From assembly GCA_959598545.1 (NCBI GenBank), contig CAUGFC010000104.1, positions 1-6,238 on the forward strand: a stretch of DNA of 6,238 nt. The letters run 5' to 3'. This DNA comes from an uncultured Olsenella sp. GTDB taxonomy: Bacteria > Actinomycetota > Coriobacteriia > Coriobacteriales > Atopobiaceae. How positions within the stretch are numbered: the first letter of the stretch is position 1; every line of letters starts with the position of its first letter. Both the position numbers and the translations under genes were made by a program. The notes beneath the pieces were generated by a model, which did not search any database, was not told the DNA's origin, and saw only the letters and a program-made list of their open reading frames with translations. This document shows positions 1 to 5,358 of the stretch, piece by piece.

Positions 1-157
1 TCGGCGGCATGGGGTCTCCCGACGTGAGGTTCTTCTCGTCACATCCTACCCTACCCCGGGCACCGGACAGAAATCGCACGACGCTCCCGGGGCGCGAGGC
101 GCGGACTCAAATTGTGCACGAGTTAGGGCGCCCGCCCGGCGAGAAGAGCGGCCCGCC
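1..157. other. Left-edge stretch with no supported gene
   Basis: This stretch lies downstream of the TrpR-family gene and shows no convincing coding region. A short plus-strand reading frame beginning at position 9 is rich in Arg and Pro, runs into the real gene on the other strand and looks like chance. On the minus strand an ATG at 8-10 follows a GGGAG at a plausible ribosome-binding distance, so another minus-strand gene may begin at the very edge and run left. Only ten bases of it would be visible, which cannot be tested. I see no clear terminator for the TrpR-family gene; GC-rich short repeats near 120-157 could pair, but no T-run follows them. Confidence 0.4.
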
Positions 158-460
158 TCAGCCGCGCGTGCCGTCCAGGCGCCCGAGCACCAGGCGGTAG
201 CCGCCGGTCGGGCCGTTGAGGCACTTGGAGACGCGGCTCACCGTGGTCGAGGAGGCACCGGTCGCGCGGGAGACGTCGACGTAGGAGGCGCCGGCCGCGA
301 GCATCGTGGCCACCTCCAGGCGCTGGGAGAGGTCCTCTATCTCGCGCGGGGTGCACAGGTCGGAGAGCAGCGCCTCCGCCTCCTCCGCGGACCCGAGCGA
401 GCAGAGCGCCTCGAGCAGACGCCTCTTCTCGGCCTCGCCGACTCCCCCGAGCTCCGCCAT
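158..460 (-). CDS. YerC/YecD-family TrpR-related DNA-binding protein
   Basis: A 100-residue protein of the TrpR superfamily, YerC/YecD type, expected to be a small cytoplasmic dimeric DNA-binding regulator. The family signature is visible: LCTPREIEDLSQRLEVA at residues 35-51, then a helix-turn-helix from about 53 to 81 with AAGASYVDVSRATGAS followed by the recognition helix STTVSRVSKCL. Family members are usually about 95-105 residues, which matches. I chose the ATG at 460 because GGGGAGGGG lies just upstream; a longer frame from a TTG at 496 adds an Arg-rich tail with no good ribosome binding site. The gene is divergent from the HAD hydrolase, and palindromes in the shared spacer could be its own operator (inference). 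The effector is unknown: tryptophan binding cannot be assumed, because YerC proteins are distinct from true TrpR. Confidence 0.9.
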   Translation of the reverse strand: MAELGGVGEAEKRRLLEALCSLGSAEEAEALLSDLCTPREIEDLSQRLEVATMLAAGASYVDVSRATGASSTTVSRVSKCLNGPTGGYRLVLGRLDGTRG

Positions 461-462
461 GT

Positions 463-471
463 CCCCTCCCC
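463..471 (-). promoter_or_regulatory. Ribosome binding site that fixes the TrpR-family start
   Basis: The minus strand reads GGGGAGGGGAC directly before the ATG at 460. The GGAGG core ends four bases before the start codon, which is slightly close but strong. It favours this ATG over the upstream TTG at 496. Confidence 0.6.
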
Positions 472-499
472 GCCGTCTAACGCGATCGCTGCCCAACCA

Positions 500-518
500 C
501 TTTAGCGCATTAAAGCGC
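500..518. promoter_or_regulatory. Overlapping palindromes in the divergent spacer (candidate operator)
   Basis: Two dyads overlap here. CTTTA (500-504) and TAAAG (511-515) form an inverted repeat with a 6-base gap. GCGCATTAAAGCGC (505-518) is a 14-base palindrome with one mismatched pair. On the minus strand the same bases contain TTTAAT (514 to 509), a five-of-six match to a -10 box about 50 bases before the TrpR-family ATG, though no good -35 box is seen. A palindrome on a -10 box between a regulator gene and its divergent neighbour is a usual place for an autoregulatory operator. Binding of any protein is inference. Confidence 0.4.
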
Positions 519-538
519 CCGGATGCCAGACCACGCGC

Positions 539-544
539 TAGAAT
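539..544 (+). promoter_or_regulatory. Possible -10 box for the HAD hydrolase gene
   Basis: TAGAAT matches the TATAAT consensus at five of six positions and lies 34 bases before the GTG start, in the most AT-rich part of this spacer. No recognisable -35 hexamer sits 16-18 bases upstream, so the call is weak. Confidence 0.25.
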
Positions 545-569
545 TGTTCGGGAGACGCCACGAGGGGAC

Positions 570-574
570 GGAGG
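570..574 (+). promoter_or_regulatory. Ribosome binding site that fixes the HAD GTG start
   Basis: GGAGG ends four bases before the GTG at 579. It supports GTG as the start; the first downstream ATG (633) falls between the two aspartates of the catalytic DxD motif and cannot be right. Confidence 0.6.
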
Positions 575-578
575 ACCC

Positions 579-1409
579 GTGAGGAGCTACCTGGAGGACG
601 ACCTGCGCGACGTGCGCCTCGTCGCGAGCGACATGGACTACACGCTGCTCGCCGACGACGGCTCGATGCCCGAGGGGATGCCCGAGCGCATCCGCGCGCT
701 CGAGGACTCGGGGGCGCTCTTCGCGGCGGCCAGCGGCCGGCCCCTCTACACGCTGCGCGACATGTTCCCCGGCCTGTGGGACCACATGGCCTTCATCACC
801 GACAACGGCGCCGGCGTGGTCTGCGGCGAGGACGTGGTCTTCAAGAGCATCATCGACCCCGACATCGTCCAGCGCCTCACCGAGTTCACGCTGGGGCACG
901 ACTACGGCATCCCCACGATCTGCGGCCTCGAGGCGTGCTACGTGCGCCGGCAGGACCGCGGGCACGATGCCTTCTTCCGCACCTTCTACCACAACATCGA
1001 GTACGTCGACTCGCTCGACCACCTGCCGGTGGAGGTCAACAAGTACACCCTCTTCTTCCCCGAGGCCAACTCCGCCGCCATGCACGACGAGGTGTACGTC
1101 CCCGCCTTCGGCGAGGGCCTCTCGCTCACGTGCGGCGGCGACGTGTGGCTGGACATCATGAACGAGGGCGTCACCAAGGCAACGGGCATCGAGCGACTCT
1201 GCGAGCACCTGGGCATCTCAATGGCGGACGTCATAGCGCTCGGCGACACGGACAACGACTCCGAGATGCTCTCCAGCGTGGGCCACGGCTACCTCATGGC
1301 CAACGCCGAGAAGCGCATGGAGCGCTACGCCGCCTTCCGCGCGCCCTCCAACAACGACCGCGGCGTCGCACAGGTGATCGACGCCGTGCTCGCCGCACAC
1401 AGGGTCTAG
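579..1409 (+). CDS. Cof-type HAD-IIB sugar/nucleotide phosphatase
   Basis: A 276-residue cytoplasmic phosphatase of the haloacid dehalogenase superfamily, subclass IIB (Cof type), expected to remove phosphate from small phosphorylated metabolites with Mg2+. All four HAD motifs are present: motif I SDMDYT with nucleophile D18 and acid/base D20; motif II ASGRP with S52; motif III GVTKATGI with K200; motif IV GDTDND at 222-227 with metal-binding aspartates. FITDNGAGV (73-81) and SNNDRGVAQVID (257-268) are further family hallmarks, and the cap domain lies between about 85 and 190. The length is typical (about 260-290). The start is GTG. The open frame continues upstream to 306, but that part is antisense to the TrpR-family gene and is not credible. 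Substrates of this family cannot be read from sequence. The gene stands alone, with a likely terminator after it. Confidence 0.9.
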   Translation: MRSYLEDDLRDVRLVASDMDYTLLADDGSMPEGMPERIRALEDSGALFAAASGRPLYTLRDMFPGLWDHMAFITDNGAGVVCGEDVVFKSIIDPDIVQRLTEFTLGHDYGIPTICGLEACYVRRQDRGHDAFFRTFYHNIEYVDSLDHLPVEVNKYTLFFPEANSAAMHDEVYVPAFGEGLSLTCGGDVWLDIMNEGVTKATGIERLCEHLGISMADVIALGDTDNDSEMLSSVGHGYLMANAEKRMERYAAFRAPSNNDRGVAQVIDAVLAAHRV

Positions 1410-1449
1410 CGGCCAGACGTCCTTCTCGGCAGCGCAACACCAAGCCGCC

Positions 1450-1524
1450 GGGGCCCGGCACCTCGCAAAGCATCCTTTCTGCGCGCTGCGCGCGACGCCC
1501 CATGCGTGCGAGGTGCCGGGCCCC
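1450..1524. terminator. Long inverted repeat between convergent genes, probable two-way terminator
   Basis: A perfect 18-base inverted repeat is formed by 1450-1467 (GGGGCCCGGCACCTCGCA) and 1507-1524. A further GCAT/ATGC pair (1470-1473 with 1502-1505) extends the stem after a small internal loop. On the plus strand the stem is followed by only TTT before ACG, and on the minus strand there is no T-run. It lies between the stops of the convergent HAD gene (1409) and the fucO-like gene (1543), where a shared terminator is expected. The inner loop also has the dyad GCGCGC-T-GCGCGC (1481-1493). The long loop and poor T-run are odd for a classic terminator, so it may instead be a dispersed palindromic repeat. 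Confidence 0.6.
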
Positions 1525-1542
1525 TTTACGTCGGCGAGATTG

Positions 1543-2706
1543 TTACGCCATGACCTTGCGGAAGAGCTCCACGACGGCGGCGTGGTCGGCCTCGCGCGGG
1601 TTGCCCGGGAAGCAGGCATCGGCGATGGCGTCGTCGGCGAGCTGGTCGAGGTCGGCCTCGACGAGACCGTCGCACGTGGGCTTGATGTTGACGTCGGCGG
1701 AGAGCTGGCGCACGGCGGCGATGGCGGCGTCGGCTGCCTCGTCGTCGGTCATGCCGGTGGTGTCCACGCCCATGGCCACGGCAACCTCGGCCAGGCGCTT
1801 GGTCACGACGGGCTTGTTGTACTCCATGGCAACCGGGAGCAGCATCGCGCAGGCGACGCCGTGCGGCGTGTCATAGTGCGCGGAGAGCGTGTGCGCCATG
1901 GCGTGGTCGATGCCGAGGCCCACGTTGGAGAAGCCCATGCCGGCGATGTACTGGGCAAGCGCCATGCCCTCGCGACCGCTGCCCGGCTCGCCGCTCTTGG
2001 CCTCGGCGACGGCGTCGCGCAGGTGCTTGGAGATGAGCTGGATCGCCTTGTAGTGGAACATGTCGGAGAGCTCCCAGGCGCCCTGGGTGGTGTAGCCCTC
2101 GATCGCGTGGGTGAGCGCGTCCATGCCGGTCGCGGCGGTAAGACCGGCGGGCATGGAGGCCATCATGTCGGGGTCGACCACGGCGACGTCGGGGATGTCG
2201 TTGACGTCCACGCACACGAACTTGCGGACCTTCTCGGGGTCGGTGATGACGTAGTTGATCGTGACCTCGGCCGCGGTGCCGGCGGTGGTGGGCACGGCGA
2301 TGGTGAAGACGGCGTGCTTCTTGGTGGGGGCCACGCCCTCGAGGGACACGACGTCGGCGAACTCGGGGTTGGCGACGATGATGCCGATGCCCTTGGCGGT
2401 GTCCATCGAGGAGCCGCCACCGATGGTGACGATGCAGTCCGCCCCGGAGGCCTTGTACGCCTCGACGCCGTCCTGGACGTTCTTGATCGTGGGGTTGGGC
2501 TTGATCTCGGAGTAGAGTTCCCAGGCGATGCCCGCCTCGTCGAGCAGGTCGGTCACCTTGGCCACGACGCCGAACTTCACGAGGTCGGGGTCGGAGCAGA
2601 CGAAGGCCTTCTTATAGCCGCGGCGCTCGAGCTCGCCGGGGATCTCCTTGATCGCGCCGGAGCCGTGGTAGGAGATGTTGTTCAGGACAAAGCGATTGAC
2701 TGCCAT
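1543..2706 (-). CDS. fucO: FucO-like lactaldehyde reductase / 1,2-propanediol oxidoreductase (iron-dependent alcohol dehydrogenase)
   Basis: A 387-residue group III iron-containing alcohol dehydrogenase, cytoplasmic and NAD-dependent. It closely resembles E. coli FucO (about 383 residues) along its whole length, including the shared stretches PTTAGTAAEVTINYVITD, KFVCVD and AGMGFSNVGLG. FucO interconverts L-lactaldehyde and 1,2-propanediol in anaerobic fucose and rhamnose breakdown. The iron ligands line up at D196, H200, H268 and H282, with H272 matching FucO H267. The GGGSSMD nucleotide loop is at 96-102, and D39 matches the FucO aspartate that favours NAD over NADP. The start is ATG with AGGAGGG four bases upstream. 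The gene appears monocistronic: the dap operon before it ends in a terminator, and a long inverted repeat follows its stop. No other fucose gene is visible, so it may serve general aldehyde reduction or another C3 diol pathway. Confidence 0.9.
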   Translation of the reverse strand: MAVNRFVLNNISYHGSGAIKEIPGELERRGYKKAFVCSDPDLVKFGVVAKVTDLLDEAGIAWELYSEIKPNPTIKNVQDGVEAYKASGADCIVTIGGGSSMDTAKGIGIIVANPEFADVVSLEGVAPTKKHAVFTIAVPTTAGTAAEVTINYVITDPEKVRKFVCVDVNDIPDVAVVDPDMMASMPAGLTAATGMDALTHAIEGYTTQGAWELSDMFHYKAIQLISKHLRDAVAEAKSGEPGSGREGMALAQYIAGMGFSNVGLGIDHAMAHTLSAHYDTPHGVACAMLLPVAMEYNKPVVTKRLAEVAVAMGVDTTGMTDDEAADAAIAAVRQLSADVNIKPTCDGLVEADLDQLADDAIADACFPGNPREADHAAVVELFRKVMA

Positions 2707-2710
2707 GCTT

Positions 2711-2717
2711 CCCTCCT
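2711..2717 (-). promoter_or_regulatory. Strong ribosome binding site of the fucO-like gene
   Basis: AGGAGGG on the minus strand lies four bases before the ATG at 2706. It is the best Shine-Dalgarno match in the window and suggests high translation. Confidence 0.7.
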
Positions 2718-2756
2718 AGGGGGTTGTTGCCTGCCGGCCGCCCGGCGTTCCGGTGG

Positions 2757-2785
2757 GTAGTATTCCCCTTGAGAGTTGTTGACAG
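2757..2785 (-). promoter_or_regulatory. Weak promoter candidate for the fucO-like gene
   Basis: On the minus strand CTGTCA (2785 to 2780) and TACTAC (2762 to 2757) are separated by exactly 17 bases and lie in the most AT-rich part of the spacer. The matches are only four of six and three of six. GTTGTTG occurs twice on the plus strand (2723-2729 and 2775-2781), flanking the candidate. I see no clear Rex or CRP-type palindrome. Confidence 0.25.
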
Positions 2786-2870
2786 GCTAACTTCTCCGCG
2801 GGCGGCGCATCGGGTCGGCGAAGGGACGCGTGGGGACCTTCGCCGACCTGACGCCGCGCCACGCTGACAG

Positions 2871-2911
2871 AAAATGCCGCTCGCGAGCCCCTGAGGCGGG
2901 CCGCGAGCGGC
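2871..2911 (-). terminator. Intrinsic terminator of the lysA-dapA-dapB-dapH operon
   Basis: GCCGCTCGCG (2876-2885) and CGCGAGCGGC (2902-2911) form a perfect 10-bp GC-rich stem. After a bulged A the stem continues with GCCC (2887-2890) paired to GGGC (2898-2901), leaving a 7-base loop. On the minus strand the stem is followed at once by ATTTTCTG, a T-run in the right place. It lies about 70 bases after the dapH stop and before the fucO-like gene, separating the two units. On the plus strand an A-run follows, so it works best in the minus direction. Confidence 0.8.
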
Positions 2912-2944
2912 AAAAGTCGTCAGTATCCCAGCAGCGACGGCGCC

Positions 2945-2954
2945 GGGGGGGGGG
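2945..2954. repeat. Run of ten G in the dap operon 3' region
   Basis: Ten consecutive G on the plus strand (ten C in the transcript) lie 25 bases after the dapH stop, between it and the terminator. The run is not in a coding region, so slippage there would not change a protein. It could be a sequencing error-prone site. Confidence 0.9.
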
Positions 2955-2979
2955 CGAGAAGGACGTCGGACCGTGGGCG

Positions 2980-3681
2980 CTACAGCGAGCGCAGGGCGTC
3001 GACGAGCGCGGTCTTGTCGGCGGTCTTCTCGTCCTTCATCTTGATCACGCGCGCCGGGCAGCCCGCCACCACGGCGCCGGCGGGCACGTCCTCGACGCAG
3101 ACCGCGCCAGCGGCCACCACGGCGCCCGCGCCCACGCGCACGCCCTCGATGACCACGGCGTTGGCGCCGATCATGACGCCGTCCTCGATCACGACGGGCG
3201 TGGCGCTGGCGGGCTCGACCACGCCGGCGAGCACGGCGCCCGCGCCCACGTGGCTGTGCGCGCCCACGATGGCGCGCCCGCCCAGCACGGCCCCCATGTC
3301 GATCATGGTGCCCTCGCCCACCACGGCGCCGATGTTGATGACGGCGCCCATCATGACCACGGCGTTGTCGCCAATCTCCACCTGGTCGCGGATGATCGCG
3401 CCCGGCTCGATGCGCGCGTTCACCCCGCGCAGGTCCAGGAGCGGCACCGCCTCGTTGCGGCGGTCGCACTCGACGTCGGCGTACTCGATCGAGTCCGCGT
3501 TGGCGAGAAGGACGGGCTCGATGGCGGCCCACTCGCCGAAGACGACCTTGCCGTCGCGGCCGCCGTAGACATGGGCGCCACCCCAGTCCAGCCGCATCCC
3601 GCACTTCTCGCGCACGTACAGCTTGACCGGCGTCTTCTTGGGCGCGTTGGCGATGAAGTCGATGATCTCCTGTGCGTTCAA
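2980..3681 (-). CDS. dapH: Tetrahydrodipicolinate N-acetyltransferase DapH
   Basis: A 233-residue acetyl-CoA-dependent enzyme of the acetylase branch of diaminopimelate synthesis; it converts tetrahydrodipicolinate to N-acetyl-2-amino-6-oxopimelate in the cytoplasm. It aligns with B. subtilis DapH end to end: MNAQEIIDFI (1-10), a DapH N-terminal domain to about 85, then a left-handed beta-helix of hexapeptide repeats from about 90 to 212 with ARIEPGAIIRDQVEIGDNAV and GEGTMIDMGAVLGGRA, ending in AGCPAR. The length equals the family norm. The start is TTG at 3681: the in-frame stop of dapB lies eight codons upstream with no ATG or GTG between, and GAGAGG sits seven bases before the TTG. The gene is last in the operon, 24 bases after dapB. 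It resembles DapH rather than the succinyl-type DapD. Confidence 0.95.
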   Translation of the reverse strand: MNAQEIIDFIANAPKKTPVKLYVREKCGMRLDWGGAHVYGGRDGKVVFGEWAAIEPVLLANADSIEYADVECDRRNEAVPLLDLRGVNARIEPGAIIRDQVEIGDNAVVMMGAVINIGAVVGEGTMIDMGAVLGGRAIVGAHSHVGAGAVLAGVVEPASATPVVIEDGVMIGANAVVIEGVRVGAGAVVAAGAVCVEDVPAGAVVAGCPARVIKMKDEKTADKTALVDALRSL

Positions 3682-3688
3682 ACCCGTT

Positions 3689-3694
3689 CCTCTC
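3689..3694 (-). promoter_or_regulatory. Ribosome binding site supporting the dapH TTG start
   Basis: GAGAGG on the minus strand ends seven bases before the TTG at 3681, a near-ideal spacing. It supports a true TTG start, since no other start codon is available. Confidence 0.65.
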
Positions 3695-3705
3695 GATCCG
3701 TGCGT

Positions 3706-4425
3706 CTAGCCGAACATCAGGGTATCAAAGTCGTAGAAGCCGGGCTCGCGCGTGAGCAGGCGCTGTGCAGCGGCCACCGCGCCGGTGACGAAGATCTGGC
3801 GGCTCGCAGCACGGTGCGTGAGGCAGAGCTCCTCGTCCGTGCCGAAGAGGTGCACCTCGTGCGTGCCGGCAACGGTGCCTCCGCGGACGGCGTGCACGCC
3901 TATCTCGCCGGGCACGCGCGGGCCCACCAGACCCTCGCGACCGCTCACGACGGGTCGCTCCCCCGTCGGGTCGACAGCAGCGAGAAGCGCCTTTGCCGTG
4001 CCACTCGGAGCGTCGGCCTTCTGGTTGTGATGGGTCTCCACGATCTCGACGTCCCAGCCCGCGAGCGTCCCGGCGACCATCGCCGTGGCGCGGCGCAGGG
4101 CCGCGACGCCGAGGGAGTAGTTGGACGCCCAGATCACGCGGTTCTTCTCGCCCAGGGCGCGAAGCTCGCCCAGCTGGTCATTCGAGAGGCCCGTGGTGCC
4201 GGAGACCACCGCCGCGCCCGTGCGGCGCGCGTAGGCCAGCGTGTGCGGCAGCGCGGCGGACGCGGAGAAGTCCACGGCCACGTCCGCCGCCGGCGCCGAC
4301 CCGTCCAGCTCGTCAATGTTGTCCACGTCATAGGAGCCGAGCACCTCAAAGCCACGGGCGAGAAGCTCCTCGCGCACGAGGCGGCCCATGCGGCCCGCTC
4401 CGCCGACGACGATCGCGCTAGGCAA
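3706..4425 (-). CDS. dapB: 4-Hydroxy-tetrahydrodipicolinate reductase DapB
   Basis: A 239-residue cytoplasmic reductase that converts the DapA product to tetrahydrodipicolinate with NAD(P)H. The nucleotide-binding GGAGRMG is at 8-14, SGTTG at 75-79 and ASNYSLGV at 100-107. The catalytic segment THHNQKADAPSGTA (131-144) carries the His pair and the conserved Lys, and GEIGVHAVRGG (173-183) is the other family hallmark. It is shorter than E. coli DapB (273) but falls in the known short-form range. Acidic residues D33 and D35 after the second strand hint at NADH use (inference). The start is TTG at 4425: an in-frame TGA lies at 4441-4443 and no ATG or GTG lies between; the next internal ATG would remove most of the GGAGRMG loop. 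It overlaps the end of dapA by 8 bp, pointing to translational coupling. Confidence 0.96.
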   Translation of the reverse strand: MPSAIVVGGAGRMGRLVREELLARGFEVLGSYDVDNIDELDGSAPAADVAVDFSASAALPHTLAYARRTGAAVVSGTTGLSNDQLGELRALGEKNRVIWASNYSLGVAALRRATAMVAGTLAGWDVEIVETHHNQKADAPSGTAKALLAAVDPTGERPVVSGREGLVGPRVPGEIGVHAVRGGTVAGTHEVHLFGTDEELCLTHRAASRQIFVTGAVAAAQRLLTREPGFYDFDTLMFG

Positions 4426-5308
4426 GGAGACCCACTCCCCTCATGGCGGCCACGAGGCGCTCGCGGCCAGCGTCGGAGATCGTCCAGAGCGGCTGGCGGT
4501 AGTGCTCGCCGATCATGCCCATCTCCGCGAGGGCGCACTTGACCGGAATCGGGTTGACCTCGCAGAAGAGGGCGTGGATGAGCTCGAGGTTCTCGAGCTG
4601 GGCGCGGCGGGCGGCCTCGACGTCGCCGGCGAGGAAGTCGGCGCACATCTTATGCACCGTGGCAGGCGCGACGTCTGCCCACACGGAGATGACGCCCTTG
4701 GCACCGAGGCTCATGAGCGGCACGACGATGTCGTCGTTGCCGGAGAACATGCGGAAGTCGTCCGTGAGATAGCGGGCGGCCATGGTCGCGTAGCTGATCG
4801 AGCCCGAGGCCTCCTTGATGCCCCATGCGTTGGGGTGTTGCGCCAGGCGGGCGAGGTTATTCTCGCTGATGGCGCAGCCGGTGCGGCCGGGGATGTTGTA
4901 GAGGATGCACGGAACGTCGACCTTGTCGAGGACCGCGGTGAAGTGGCGGTAGATGCCCTCCTCGTTGGACTTGTTGTAGTAGGGCGTGATGAGCAGCAGG
5001 CCGTCGATGCCGAGCTTGACCAGGCCGGCGGCCTTGCGCTCGGACTCGAACGTGGCGTTGGAGCCCGCGCCGCCGATCACGGGGACGCGGCCGGCCACGC
5101 GCTCGATGACGCAGCGGGCGACCTCGTAGTCCTCGTCGTCGGTCATCGTGGAGGACTCGCCGGTGGTACCGAGCACGAGGATGCCGTCCGTGCCGTTCTC
5201 CAGGTGGAAGTCCACGAGACGCTCGAGCGCGGGGAAGTCGACGGCGCCGTCCTCGGTGAACGGCGTGACGAGCGCGACGATCGATCCGGTCAGGTTGGTC
5301 ATGTCCAT
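4418..5308 (-). CDS. dapA: 4-Hydroxy-tetrahydrodipicolinate synthase DapA
   Basis: A 296-residue class I aldolase-fold (TIM barrel) enzyme that condenses pyruvate with L-aspartate semialdehyde, the committed step to diaminopimelate and lysine. Compared with E. coli DapA the numbering is shifted by four: GTTGE at 47-51 with T48 and T49, Y111 of the proton relay, Y137 and R142 in YNIPGRT, and the Schiff-base K165 in GIKEAS. GVISVWADVAP and NPIPVK are also typical. At the lysine site N84, E88 and Y110 match E. coli N80, E84 and Y106, but E. coli H53 and H56 are D57 and D60, so feedback by lysine may be weak or absent (inference). ATG at 5308 is preceded by GAGAGG at five bases, better placed than the second ATG at 5302. 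It lies 50 bases after lysA and overlaps dapB. Confidence 0.98.
   Translation of the reverse strand: MDMTNLTGSIVALVTPFTEDGAVDFPALERLVDFHLENGTDGILVLGTTGESSTMTDDEDYEVARCVIERVAGRVPVIGGAGSNATFESERKAAGLVKLGIDGLLLITPYYNKSNEEGIYRHFTAVLDKVDVPCILYNIPGRTGCAISENNLARLAQHPNAWGIKEASGSISYATMAARYLTDDFRMFSGNDDIVVPLMSLGAKGVISVWADVAPATVHKMCADFLAGDVEAARRAQLENLELIHALFCEVNPIPVKCALAEMGMIGEHYRQPLWTISDAGRERLVAAMRGVGLLA
4435..4440 (-). promoter_or_regulatory. Ribosome binding site of dapB inside the end of dapA
   Basis: GGGGAG on the minus strand lies nine bases before the dapB TTG at 4425, within the last codons of dapA. It supports the TTG start and ribosome re-use between the two overlapping genes. Confidence 0.55.
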
Positions 5309-5333
5309 GGTTGCCTCTCTTCTCTCGACGGGT

Positions 5334-5356
5334 CAAAAGGGGACAATCCCCTTTTG
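5334..5356 (-). terminator. Compact hairpin in the lysA-dapA gap (terminator or attenuator-like)
   Basis: CAAAAGGGGA (5334-5343) and TCCCCTTTTG (5347-5356) form a perfect 10-bp stem with a 3-base loop, starting two bases after the lysA stop. The run of T is inside the 3' arm, and the minus strand continues ACCCGTC, so this resembles a terminator whose T-run is paired with an A-run. The dapA ribosome binding site lies only about 20 bases further on. It could partly end lysA transcripts, protect the lysA 3' end from decay, or be a copy of a small dispersed palindrome. I cannot tell these apart from one copy. Confidence 0.55.
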
Positions 5357-5358
5357 GC

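Noticed and set aside
8..10. Start of a further minus-strand gene at the left edge
   Set aside because: A GGGAG before an ATG is suggestive, but only ten bases of coding sequence would be visible, so no product or frame can be judged.
461..496. A longer N-terminus for the TrpR-family protein from a TTG at 496
   Set aside because: It adds twelve residues (Arg-rich, unlike the family) and would be read through the strong ribosome binding site that serves the ATG at 460.
306..578. A 91-codon N-terminal extension of the HAD hydrolase
   Set aside because: The extension is Ser/Arg-rich, is antisense to the TrpR-family gene, and has no HAD homology; the GTG at 579 has a good ribosome binding site just before the catalytic motif.
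1513..2760. A 415-codon plus-strand open frame opposite the fucO-like gene
   Set aside because: It is the complement of a well-supported gene and is rich in Gly, Val, His and Asp repeats with no family signature; it is a GC-driven shadow.
2779..2784. TTGACA on the plus strand as a -35 box
   Set aside because: No -10 box lies 16-18 bases downstream and no plus-strand gene follows, so the perfect hexamer is probably chance.
2830..4542. A 570-codon plus-strand open frame opposite dapH and dapB
   Set aside because: It is antisense to two clearly recognised enzymes and has a composition of His, Gly, Asp, Ala and Arg typical of shadow frames in high-GC DNA. No domain is recognisable.
5309..5358. 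A lysine riboswitch between lysA and dapA
   Set aside because: The gap is only 50 bases and is half filled by a simple hairpin; the lysine riboswitch needs well over 150 bases. One could still lie upstream of lysA outside the window.
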